Of a stretch of DNA of 33,743 nt, positions 23,478 through 30,854 are shown one piece after another. The notes under the pieces were generated by a model. That model was not told the origin of the DNA and did no database searches. It worked only from the letters and a program-made list of their open reading frames with translations. This stretch comes from Solirubrobacteraceae bacterium (GTDB taxonomy: Bacteria; Actinomycetota; Thermoleophilia; Solirubrobacterales; Solirubrobacteraceae): NCBI GenBank assembly GCA_030681525.1, contig JAUXSD010000107.1, forward strand, positions 1 through 33,743, written 5' to 3'. A program made the position numbers and the translations under genes. How positions within the stretch are numbered: position 1 is the first letter of the stretch; every line of letters starts with the position of its first letter.

Positions 23478-24373
23478 TCAGGCTCGTCGTATGCGACCTA
23501 GACAACACCCTCTATGACTGGGTTGGCTCGTTCGTGCCCGCCTTTGATGCGATGCTCGCCGAACTCGTGCAGTCGACCGGGCACGATGAGCAGGAACTCC
23601 TTGATGCGTTCCGTCGGGTACATCAACGCCACGGCACAAGCGAATATGCGCTAGCGGTCGCCGAGCTCGACATCCTCGACGAGCAGCTGACGCTGGCAGA
23701 CCGTCTGGAGCGGTACGAGCCAGCGTTGGCCGCCTTCCGTAAAGCCCGCCGCGCCACGCTTCGCGCCTATCCTGATGTGCGCCCGACCCTGGAGCGCTTA
23801 CGCGAAGAGGGCCGCCACATCGTCGCCCATTCCGACGCGATGCGGTCATACGCGCTGGCGCGGCTAGAGCGGCTCGGTCTATCCGACATGTTTGACGGAG
23901 TCTGGTGTATGAGTGACCACGAGCTGCCAGCGACGCTGGGCCGCCACGACCTCGCCAGACAAACAGGCCATGAGGCTCGCGAGTTGCGCCGCTGGGGGCG
24001 GGACCTTCGCCGAGATGAGGCTAAGCCCGCCCCGCACGTCTTGCGAGAGATCCTCGAGACGGTCGGCGTGAGTCCCGCGGAGACCGTCTACGTCGGCGAC
24101 AGCCTGACCAAGGACATAGCGCTGGCACAGGCCGCTGGCGTAGCCGACGTCTTCGCAACCTACGGGCGAGCCGCAGACGAGCGCCAGTACCAGCGTCTTG
24201 TCGATGTAAGCCATTGGACTCCGGAACAGGTCGTCGTGGAGCGCCGCATGGCGGCTTCCGATACCAGGCCGACTTGGACGATCCACGCGTTTGCTGAACT
24301 GCTAGATGTGATCGCGGAGATTGAGGCTGTCCCTAAAGAGACAAGATCGCGCCGTTCTCTCAGTCGCGGCTAG
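23474..24373 (+). CDS. HAD-superfamily hydrolase
   Basis: The 299-residue protein has the four HAD motifs: DLDNTLYD (8-15, nucleophile and acid Asp), AHSDAMRSY (motif II, near 118), the Lys of KPAPHVL (motif III, near 180) and GDSLTKDIALAQAAG (motif IV, near 205). A helical C1 cap sits between motifs I and II, so it belongs to the group with YigB/YjjG-like phosphatases that use small substrates such as nucleotides or FMN. It starts at a GTG that overlaps the metallophosphoesterase stop (GTGA) and is probably made only by translational coupling. The last 70 residues extend beyond the usual HAD length and have no known match. Confidence 0.85.
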   Translation: MIRLVVCDLDNTLYDWVGSFVPAFDAMLAELVQSTGHDEQELLDAFRRVHQRHGTSEYALAVAELDILDEQLTLADRLERYEPALAAFRKARRATLRAYPDVRPTLERLREEGRHIVAHSDAMRSYALARLERLGLSDMFDGVWCMSDHELPATLGRHDLARQTGHEARELRRWGRDLRRDEAKPAPHVLREILETVGVSPAETVYVGDSLTKDIALAQAAGVADVFATYGRAADERQYQRLVDVSHWTPEQVVVERRMAASDTRPTWTIHAFAELLDVIAEIEAVPKETRSRRSLSRG

Positions 24374-24421
24374 CGAACGCGGACGGCCTGGCTCCGCGGA
24401 CGCGCAAGTTCGCCGAGCAGC

Positions 24422-24438
24422 CTCGCTCGCGGAGCGAG
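24422..24438. terminator. Short hairpin downstream of the HAD gene
   Basis: CTCGCTC and GAGCGAG pair perfectly around GCG, about 50 bases after the HAD stop. No T-run follows, so it is only a possible terminator. The rest of 24374-24696 shows no gene I can support. Confidence 0.35.
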
Positions 24439-24696
24439 CTCCAAATCAAGACGTCTCACCTATCGCCGTCTGGGAAAGTGCGCGGCTCTTGATCGCACCC
24501 CGCGCTCGAGCGGAGGCACGTTTTCGCATAAGAAGGACCAGCGAGCAGTGGTGCGCGACCGGGGGCCGTCGGCAGCGATGGGTGCACGAGCGCTGACCCA
24601 TCTGACCGCGCTCGAACCGGCGGGGGCGGGGGCAGCCTGCTGCTGCCTGGCGGACGCATGGTCGATGGCGCGCTCCTCGCGCCATACCCTCGGCGC

Positions 24697-25350
24697 GTGA
24701 CCGATCCAACCGCCATTGACGGCAGAGCTGGCGCGAGCGCCCGGCGCGAGGGTGAGCGCCGCCGAGCCAGGCGCGAAGCGGGCGTCCGCGAGCGCCACCC
24801 GCGCATCGGCGGCGCGATCCTCGCGCTGCAGGACGCCCCGCAGCACGAGCGAAGCTGGGCGCGCGGCGCCGGCGGCGAGGCGCTCGTCGAGCAGGCGCTC
24901 GTCAAGCACTGCCCAAAGGTTCCTCTTCTGCACGACAGGCGCATCCCGGGCTCGCGGGCGAACATCGACCACATCGCCGTTGCCGCGAGCGGCTTGTGGG
25001 TCATCGACACCAAGCGCTACAAGGGCAAGCTCCAGGTCGCCAAGCCGCTGTTCGGCAAGGCGACGTTGAAGGTCGCCGGCCGCGACCAGACCAAGCTCGC
25101 CGACGGCCTAGCCAAGCAGGTTGCACTTGTCGCGGCCGCCGTCGCGGACATCGAGCTCGACATCCCCGTGCACGGCTGCTTCTGCTTCGTCCACACCGAG
25201 CTGCCGCTCCTCGGCACGCCGACGATCAACGGGTTGAGCATCTTCGGGCGACGCGGGCTGGCGAAGCAACTCAACATGGCCGGCGAGCTATCGGCCGAGC
25301 GCGCGCGGATGGTCGCGGCAGCGATCGGCGAGCGCTTCCCGGTGGCGTAA
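24697..25350 (+). CDS. NERD-domain (nuclease-related) protein
   Basis: The 217-residue protein has a basic helical N-terminus (REGERRRARREAGVRERHPR) and then a NERD domain: WARGAGGEALVEQAL helix, LHDRRIPGSRANIDHIAVAA with its Asp, and GLWVIDTKRYKGKLQV with the D..K pair of this PD-(D/E)xK-related fold. The remainder (QVALVAAAVADIELDIPVHG, CFVHTELPLLG) is common in such proteins of Thermoleophilia as far as I recall. NERD proteins are thought to act on DNA, but most are uncharacterised. A GTG start (VTDPTAID) is chosen because family members begin close to this point; an ATG 13 codons earlier is the alternative. Its 3' end is duplicated, degraded, at 28692-28806. Confidence 0.82.
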   Translation: MTDPTAIDGRAGASARREGERRRARREAGVRERHPRIGGAILALQDAPQHERSWARGAGGEALVEQALVKHCPKVPLLHDRRIPGSRANIDHIAVAASGLWVIDTKRYKGKLQVAKPLFGKATLKVAGRDQTKLADGLAKQVALVAAAVADIELDIPVHGCFCFVHTELPLLGTPTINGLSIFGRRGLAKQLNMAGELSAERARMVAAAIGERFPVA

Positions 25351-25547
25351 GCGCAGTCCCGGCAAGCGGTTGATAGCCTCCACACAGCGCACCTGAACGC
25401 TCACGTTTACATAAGAATCGTTCGCGGACGCTACGCGTCGTGACGCTCAGCGGCCGCTGTCGGGGATCCGGAGCTCGACCCAGGCAAGCCGCTCCGGGTT
25501 TGGCCGGCGACCATCCGACGCGTGCGCGTGGCAGAATTGCAAGAGCG

Positions 25548-25793
25548 ATGACGCGGCCAGCACAGATCCACGACTGGGTGTTGCGACGTGCTGGATGGCT
25601 GGTCGTGATTGTGGCGTGCGTCTTCTTCGGTGTGCTTGGCTTCGCCAGCCAGCTGACCACGTTCTTGGTCGGCTCATCGTTGGATGAGCCGGGTGGCGGG
25701 ATTCATCTCGACGGCTTCGTCAACATTGTGCTCGGCGGAGGGTGCATCGTCTTCGCCGTCTGGGCCGCGCGCCGCGCGCTGCGCCCCTCGTAA
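25548..25793 (+). CDS. Small two-helix membrane protein
   Basis: The 81-residue protein has two hydrophobic segments: residues 15-38 (AGWLVVIVACVFFGVLGFAS) and about 55-74 (FVNIVLGGGCIVFAVWAA). The loop between them is polar (SSLDEPGGGIHLD) and the end is basic (RRALRPS), which places both termini in the cytoplasm. No family is recognised. A weak purine-rich ribosome-binding site (AAGAG) precedes the ATG. The gene stands alone between the NERD gene and a regulatory-looking gap. Confidence 0.6.
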   Translation: MTRPAQIHDWVLRRAGWLVVIVACVFFGVLGFASQLTTFLVGSSLDEPGGGIHLDGFVNIVLGGGCIVFAVWAARRALRPS

Positions 25794-25838
25794 CGAGCGC
25801 TCCGCCTGACGCAGAGCCGCCGACACTCGGGCATCTCC

Positions 25839-25854
25839 GTCAACGTACGTTGAC
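25839..25854. promoter_or_regulatory. Perfect 16-bp palindrome overlapping a TTGACA box
   Basis: GTCAACGTACGTTGAC reads the same on both strands, and its right end overlaps TTGACA (25850-25855), a consensus -35 hexamer. No good -10 box stands at the expected distance. A dimeric repressor site over a promoter would look like this; which gene it would serve is unclear. Confidence 0.4.
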
Positions 25855-25911
25855 ATAACACTTTCGCGCGTGAAATTGTGAGGTTGCGGCCGCCTGGATC
25901 CAGGCTGTAGA

Positions 25912-25979
25912 ACGCCACCTTCGTGTCATTGGAAACGCCGCCTTCGTGTCAGCGAGTGGTGCCGCGTCCATGTCAGTGG
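25912..25979 (+). repeat. Three short direct repeats, possible IS-end remnant
   Basis: ACGCCACCTTCGTGTCA (25912-25928) and ACGCCGCCTTCGTGTCA (25935-25951) differ by one base, and a looser third copy, GCCGCGTCCATGTCAG, follows at 25961. Phase is about 23 bases. Multiple TGTCA-containing repeats near an end are typical of IS21-type elements, so this may be the remains of one; no transposase gene is near. Too few and too short for a CRISPR array. Confidence 0.4.
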
Positions 25980-26145
25980 CGCCCGTCCGGGCGACTCGGT
26001 TACTGGCATGCGCTGTAGCGCGGAGAGCGCAGGTCTCGACGACGACCCGCGCTGCCGGGCGGACAGCGCCGCAGCCGCTACTTGACCCCCGCGTGTCGGC
26101 GGACCGCTGAGCGCGCGACGCCTCCCGCGCCTTGAATCGGCGGGG

Positions 26146-26164
26146 TATGTGTCTCTGTCACATA
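26146..26164. promoter_or_regulatory. PadR-type operator upstream of the tandem-PadR gene
   Basis: TATGTG and CACATA are exact reverse complements seven bases apart, giving ATGT-N9-ACAT. PadR regulators characterised elsewhere bind ATGT-N8-ACAT, so the match is close, with one more base in the spacer. It lies about 70 bases before the start of a PadR-like gene, which fits autoregulation, the common rule in this family. Confidence 0.55.
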
Positions 26165-26232
26165 GGGTAGGCAGTGTCCGGTTCTGCCCGGCGCAGCTGG
26201 CGGGGCTACGCCCAAAGTGATCGAGGGCTGCC

Positions 26233-27072
26233 TTGGATTCTCTAACACCCCCCATCTCTGATCGCGCGCTTCGTCCGCCGAAGGAGCTTTTAGTTGCGTG
26301 GATGCTGCTGCTGATCGATGCCGGGGAGGACCATGGGTACACGCTGTATCACGGCCTGTTGGCGCGCGGCATCGATCTGCAGGCGACGACGGTGTATCGC
26401 TGGCTGGCCAAGTTCGACCGGGACGGCTGGGTGCTGTCGAGCTGGTCTGAACCGATCGACGGGCCGCGGCGCCACGTCTATCGATTGACCGCGGAGGGAC
26501 GCGCGGCGCTGCGCGAGATGACGGCAGTGATCGCCGCGATGCGCGACCGCCACAGCACGTTCTTGGATGCCCACGCACAAGCTGTCGCGCGCCGCCGCAG
26601 CAGCGTCGTCGACGAGGCGGCGACGCCAATCACGCGCGATGCCCCGGTGCCGACACCCGACGTAACGGTCGACTTGCCGCCGGTACCGTCGGCGCAGCGG
26701 GGTTTGCGTCCGCACCGCGAGTTGCTGGTCGGGTGGCTGTTGTTGCAGCTGGACGCCGGCGCGACGTACGGCTATGACCTGCGCCGCGCGTTTGATGCTC
26801 AGCGTCTGAGTCCCGACCCCGGCGCGATGTACCGCATGCTGCGCCAGTTGGAGGCTGACAAGTGGGTGCAGTCGCGCTGGATGAACCCCGCCGCCGGGCC
26901 ACGGCGGCGCTTTTATCGCCTCACGGGGCGTGGGCGTCGCAACCTCGACGAGATCGCGCGGCTGATCGCGGCGATCCGTGACGCGCACGAGGCCTACCTG
27001 GTGGCCTACGAGCACGCCCGCGACCGCCGTGACGCCGCAGCCGACAGCGAGGTTGACGGCGGTGAGCCCTAG
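26233..27072 (+). CDS. Transcriptional regulator with two PadR-like winged-helix domains
   Basis: The 279-residue protein consists of two similar PadR-type halves, about residues 10-110 and 155-255, each with the order LRPxxELLVxWxLLxLDAG, xYGYxLxxxL, a recognition helix region and a RRxYRLTxxGRxxLxE wing. A Pro/Val-rich linker joins them. PadR regulators normally act as dimers of one-domain chains that repress efflux or stress genes, so this chain may form the dimer within one molecule. The start is a TTG, chosen because GAGGG lies five bases upstream and because the first PadR domain starts at once. A PadR-type operator lies just upstream. No target gene is evident apart from itself. Confidence 0.82.
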   Translation: MDSLTPPISDRALRPPKELLVAWMLLLIDAGEDHGYTLYHGLLARGIDLQATTVYRWLAKFDRDGWVLSSWSEPIDGPRRHVYRLTAEGRAALREMTAVIAAMRDRHSTFLDAHAQAVARRRSSVVDEAATPITRDAPVPTPDVTVDLPPVPSAQRGLRPHRELLVGWLLLQLDAGATYGYDLRRAFDAQRLSPDPGAMYRMLRQLEADKWVQSRWMNPAAGPRRRFYRLTGRGRRNLDEIARLIAAIRDAHEAYLVAYEHARDRRDAAADSEVDGGEP

Positions 27073-27561
27073 AACGGCGCCTATCGCGGCGCAGCGACCA
27101 GAACCGCAGGCGCGGCGCCAATTCACGTTGAACGACCGCGCCGACACGGCGCAGCTTCCTGCTGAGCCGGTTCCTCCCGCAGGCGGCGCGAGAGCCGGTC
27201 CCTCACGGCCACGCTGACCGCGAACGGGTCGGCGCGCCGCCTCGCGCGCCGTGATGGCCCCAACAGCCCGTCCGAGAACATTTGCCGAAACGGTCCGCCA
27301 TACGGCACGGCTCCGCGCGCACGGTGCCCAGCTTCCGGCGTGGTGGTCCACCGCCCGTAAAGTCACGGCCCGGGGTCAGCCGCTGGCTGACGACCACTGT
27401 CATTCGACCTTCGTTCTACAGCGGCCGCGGGCTTCGATGCGGACAGCATGTCGACAGGCGACGGCGAGCGTCAGGTGAGCGCACATCGATTGTTAGGTGG
27501 CCGCCTTCGCGCGGCGAATCGCGCTCGACCCGCCGCGCCGGGCGCGCTAGCGTTGCGCTCG
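27073..27561. other. Non-coding gap of 489 bases before the thermonuclease gene
   Basis: I see no supported gene. The only structure noted is a GC-rich hairpin at 27230-27251 (CGGCGCGC and GCGCGCCG around six bases), which could end the PadR transcript or be chance in DNA of this composition. The thermonuclease promoter should lie in the last part. Confidence 0.45.
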
Positions 27562-28689
27562 ATGAAGGCGGCGCTGGCGCAGCTGGCACGAGTGATGCTG
27601 GGTCTTGCGCTCCTGATCGCTGCGTGGCCGTCGGTGGCAGCGGCGCAGCAGGCGGTGAGCGCGACGGTGACGCGCGTGGTCGATGGTGACACCGTCATTG
27701 CTCGCGGCGTCGACGGGACCGAGAGTCCGGTTCGGCTCATCGGCATCGACACGCCGGAGTCCGTAAGGCCGGGAACGGCGGTGGAGTGTGGCGCCCGGGC
27801 CGCGGCGCAGACGCTGCGCGAGCTCGTGGAAGGCAAGGCGGTCACGCTGACGAGCGACCCGACACAGGATCGCGTCGATGCGTTCGGCCGGCTGCTGGCG
27901 TACGTCGACGTGGGCGCCACCGACGCGGGGGAGGCAATGATCCGCGCCGGCTACTCAAGGGTGTACGTCTTTGAGAGCAGGCCGTTTCAGCGCATCGCGG
28001 CCTATCGCCAGGCCGAGCAGGCCGCGAAGAGCCAAGACGCTGGTGTGTGGCGCGACTGCGCCGGCAACTTCCATTCGGCCGAAGAGCCGGTGAAGGACGC
28101 CGAGACCGAGCGCACGGAAGCGGCGGAGGCGTTTGTGCGCCGCTACTACTCGCGGGTCAGCCGCCGGCAGTTCGGCCTTGCCTGGAGCATGCTGTCGGCG
28201 TCGCAGAAGCGTCGCTTTGGCCGGTACTCGGGTTGGCGTGCCGGCTATCGCCGGTCGCTCGGCACCCGGGTCAACCAGGCAGCCGCCGAGCTGCTGGGTG
28301 CTCGAGCCGTGGTTCGCGTCGCGATCCGGTCACGCGATCGTGATGCCTGTTCGGGGCGCGAGGTGCGGCAGTTTTTCCGGGTGCGTTGGGTGCTCAGCCG
28401 CACCCGCGGACAGTGGGTTGCGACGTGGATCAACGCCCGCAAGGTCGGCGGCGGGCGCGTCCGCGTCAGCAGATCACAGTGCCCGAGGCCGAAGCCGAAG
28501 CCGAAGCCACAGGCCCCGTCCGGCGGGGGGGGCGGCGGTGGCGGGGGAGGGGGCTGTCACCCCAGCTATTCGCCGTGCGTCCCGACCGGCCGCGATTACG
28601 ACTGCGGCGAGCTCGGTGGCCCGTACACGGTCACGGGCCCCGATGAGTACCGCCTCGACGGCGACAACGATGGCGTCGGCTGCGAGTAG
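27562..28689 (+). CDS. Secreted thermonuclease-like nuclease with excalibur tail
   Basis: The 375-residue protein has a signal peptide (residues 1-28, hydrophobic core MLGLALLIAAWPSVAAA) and a staphylococcal-nuclease domain (about 32-165) with VVDGDTV, LIGIDTPES and DAFGRLLAYV, which carry the Ca-binding Asp and the catalytic Arg and Glu positions. A helical NTF2-like middle part (about 175-300) follows, then a KPKPKP stretch, a run of 11 Gly and an excalibur-like tail with LDGDNDGVGCE, a Ca-binding loop. It should cut DNA or RNA outside the cell with Ca2+. Start at ATG (MKAAL) gives the signal peptide directly. It begins a group of nuclease genes in this part of the window. Confidence 0.87.
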   Translation: MKAALAQLARVMLGLALLIAAWPSVAAAQQAVSATVTRVVDGDTVIARGVDGTESPVRLIGIDTPESVRPGTAVECGARAAAQTLRELVEGKAVTLTSDPTQDRVDAFGRLLAYVDVGATDAGEAMIRAGYSRVYVFESRPFQRIAAYRQAEQAAKSQDAGVWRDCAGNFHSAEEPVKDAETERTEAAEAFVRRYYSRVSRRQFGLAWSMLSASQKRRFGRYSGWRAGYRRSLGTRVNQAAAELLGARAVVRVAIRSRDRDACSGREVRQFFRVRWVLSRTRGQWVATWINARKVGGGRVRVSRSQCPRPKPKPKPQAPSGGGGGGGGGGGCHPSYSPCVPTGRDYDCGELGGPYTVTGPDEYRLDGDNDGVGCE

Positions 28690-28691
28690 GT

Positions 28692-28806
28692 CAGCGTCCG
28701 CGCGGTCGGGCCACGCAGGCGGGCGAAGCAACTCGCTGGTGAGCTATCTGCCGAGCACGCGCTGATGGTTGCAGCACCGATCGACGAGCGGTTTCGTGTG
28801 GCGTAA
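28692..28806 (+). pseudogene. Degraded copy of the NERD gene 3' end
   Basis: Right after the thermonuclease stop lies a stretch that matches the last 110-odd bases of the NERD gene at 24697-25350, including the shared GGCGAAGCAACTC block, GGTGAGCTATC/GGCGAGCTATC and an end of GTGGCGTAAGCGCAGTCC. Translated with one break it reads AKQLAGELSAEHALMVAAPI, against AKQLNMAGELSAERARMVAA in the intact gene. A small deletion near its start and several substitutions show it is old. It carries no start and cannot be functional. It is evidence of a former second NERD gene or of a local duplication, with the thermonuclease region inserted in between. Confidence 0.75.
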
Positions 28807-28858
28807 GCGCAGTCCGGGCGACCGGCGCCGCCACGGCGTCCTACTCGGCGTGCGTTAC

Positions 28859-29983
28859 CTACGTCGGCCCCTGAGGTTGCGCGGCGCGGACGGAGGTGAT
28901 TGTCGACCTGGTGGCGCGTCCGCGTCTGCCGGTCGCGCTTCCGGCGAGGCGGTCGAAGTGTTCGAGCGCTAGGCCGGAGCCGGTGGCGACACACGTCAAA
29001 GCCGATTCGACCACCGTCGTCGTGATCTCTGTCTCGTCGTGGATCAGGTCGGCGAGGCCGCGTAGCAAGGTGCCTCCGCCGGCGAGGACGATGCCGTGTT
29101 TGGCGATGTCGGAGGCAAGCTCGGGCGGGGTCTCCTCGAGTGTCTCCATGATCGCGAGCAAGATCGCGCGCAGGGGCTGGCGCAGCGCCTCGCGGACCTC
29201 TTCGGTAGATAGCTGCACCTCGGTCGGCAGCCCGGTGACGAGGTGGCGACCGCGCACGCCGAACGTCGTCTCGTCGGCGAGCGGTAGCGCCGAGCCGATC
29301 GCGAGCTTGATCGCTTCGGCGGTGCGCGAGCCGATGATCAGCTCGTGCGCGCCGCGGATGTATTGAGCGATCGCCTCGTCCATCTCATAGCCGCCGACGC
29401 GCAGCGAGCGCGACACGACGATGCCGCCGAGCGAAAGCACGGCGACCTCGCTGGTGCCACCGCCGATGTCGACGACCATCCGCCCGACCGGCTCCTCGAT
29501 CGCCAGTCCGGCGCCGATCGCCGCCGCGATCGGCTCTTCGATGAGCTGCACCGCCCGTGCGCCGGCGGCGAGCGCGGCCTGCTCGACGGCGTGCTGCTCG
29601 ACCTCGGTGACCCCGGAGGGCGCGCAGACGATGAGCCGCGGGTGCGCCCACCGCCGGTCGAGCACGCGTCCGATGAAGTAGCGCAGCATCTGCTCGGTGA
29701 CCTCGAAGTCGGCGATCACGCCGTGGCGCAGGGGTCGCACGGCGGAGATCGTCGCCGGGGTGCGGCCGATCATCCGCTCGGCCTCGGCGCCGACGGCATG
29801 AACCTCGCCGCTGTTGGCATCGATCGCCACCACCGACGGCTCAGACACCACGATCCCCGCGCCGCCGACGTAGACCAGCGTGTTCGCAGTCCCCAGATCG
29901 ATCGCGATGTCGTGCACCCCGAGCGTCGACGACAACCGCCGCCGCGTCGTGCTGCCCCGCACGCGATCCCGACCGAAGAGCAT
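28859..29983 (-). CDS. mreB: MreB-family actin-like protein
   Basis: The 374-residue protein has the MreB/actin ATP-binding motifs: phosphate 1 IAIDLGTANTLVYV (about 26-39), connect region near LIEEPIAAAIGAGLA, phosphate 2 VVDIGGGTSEVAVLS and the adenosine motif GIVLAGGGTLLRGL. MreB polymers on the inner membrane face guide cell-wall synthesis in rods. Here no mreC, mreD or pbp2 gene follows, so it looks like a stand-alone paralogue. The C-terminal 30 residues are basic and extend beyond usual MreB length (about 335-350). GGAGGG touches the ATG without a spacer, so translation might begin at a GTG seven codons later. The next gene upstream is on the same strand, 67 bases away. Confidence 0.88.
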   Translation of the reverse strand: MLFGRDRVRGSTTRRRLSSTLGVHDIAIDLGTANTLVYVGGAGIVVSEPSVVAIDANSGEVHAVGAEAERMIGRTPATISAVRPLRHGVIADFEVTEQMLRYFIGRVLDRRWAHPRLIVCAPSGVTEVEQHAVEQAALAAGARAVQLIEEPIAAAIGAGLAIEEPVGRMVVDIGGGTSEVAVLSLGGIVVSRSLRVGGYEMDEAIAQYIRGAHELIIGSRTAEAIKLAIGSALPLADETTFGVRGRHLVTGLPTEVQLSTEEVREALRQPLRAILLAIMETLEETPPELASDIAKHGIVLAGGGTLLRGLADLIHDETEITTTVVESALTCVATGSGLALEHFDRLAGSATGRRGRATRSTITSVRAAQPQGPT

Positions 29984-30050
29984 CCCTCCAGCGTGCCAGA
30001 CGCACCCGCCGCGCCCTGCACGGAGCCGACCAGCGGCGCAGTCGCGACGA

Positions 30051-30753
30051 TCAGCCTTCAGAGGAGCTACGGCGGCGAGACGGAGACGTACGGCGACCTT
30101 CGCGGCGACGCGCGCGCAATCCCGCTGTCGAGAGCCCGAGCCGTTGTGCCCACCAGCGGCTGACGTATCCGGCGTAGATGGCCACCAACAGCCCGGTGGC
30201 GCCGGCGGCTTGGAAGTCGGCGCGACTGGGCCCAGCGGGTGGCGTCGCGGCAGATACGGCGCAGCTCGGCTTCGATGAGTTCATCGGTCCAGCGCGCGGG
30301 TGGGGGAGGCGGCATGTTGAGCACGGCTGCCCAGTGCGCGCCGCCGCCGGTGCGGTCGACGGCGGCGGCGAGCCCGGGCCGTCCGTGGCGCTTGAGCCAC
30401 GCCAGCGTGGGGAAGCGCTCCGGATGGTGCTCGCGCAGCAACTGGCGTAGCGCCGCGTGCGTTTCGTCCACGGTGAGCCCTCCACCAGAGCGGTGGGGGA
30501 TGTACGCGACCCCGAGCTCGAGTGCCCACCGCTCGGCGCCGCCGCGGTCGATGACGGCGCTGTACAGGACCTTGTGGCCGTCGCGTACGAAGGTCCTGTA
30601 GGTCGGCCAGCGCTCGAACGCGCGCCTGGCGAACCACGCCTCCAGCTCACGGGCGACCCGATCGTCATCCCACGCCCGATGCTCGGAACCCCTCGACGCC
30701 ATACGCCGCCACAGGATCGCCGACAAAGCCGAGCGCGACTTCTTCGCATGCAC
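30051..30753 (-). pseudogene. Frameshifted protein with three W/G-rich helical repeats
   Basis: Two repeats of about 50 residues lie in one frame: LEAWFARRAFERWPTYRTFV followed by RDGHKVLYSAVIDRGGAERW, then LLREHHPERFPTLAWLKRHG followed by RPGLAAAVDRTGGGAHWA. A third, DFQAAGATGLLVAIYAGYVS followed by RWWAQRLGL, lies in another frame. The frames meet at about 30218-30230, so one base is missing or added. The repeats look like helix-turn-helix units and may bind DNA; I do not know the family. A GTG with AGGTG six bases upstream is the likely start; an ATG at 30702 is the alternative. The shift may be real decay, programmed or a sequencing error. Read unshifted the gene continues to 30067 with unrelated sequence. 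Confidence 0.6.
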
Positions 30754-30854
30754 GGCCGCACCTGAGCGCGCGATGCCTGCTGCACTTGACGCAGCCAAGT
30801 CCGGCGAGGACGCTTCGGGTGCGGGGGCCGCGAGGATGTGGGGGAGGACAGGAC

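Larger units (their letters stand above)
25794..26232. other. Non-coding gap of 439 bases rich in repeats and palindromes
   Basis: No gene is supported here. The stretch holds a 16-bp palindrome, three related direct repeats and a PadR-type operator, each listed separately, and should contain the promoter of the tandem-PadR gene that follows. Confidence 0.6.

Noticed and set aside
25912..25979. CRISPR array
   Set aside because: Only three imperfect 17-bp repeats with spacers of six to nine bases and no cas gene.
26290..27366. 358-residue minus-strand frame opposite the PadR gene
   Set aside because: Both PadR halves are read clearly on the plus strand; the reverse frame has a shadow composition.
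28484..28555. Repeat of CCGAAG units and a G-run as a non-coding repeat array
   Set aside because: They are in frame in the thermonuclease gene and encode a KP repeat and a poly-Gly linker before the excalibur tail.
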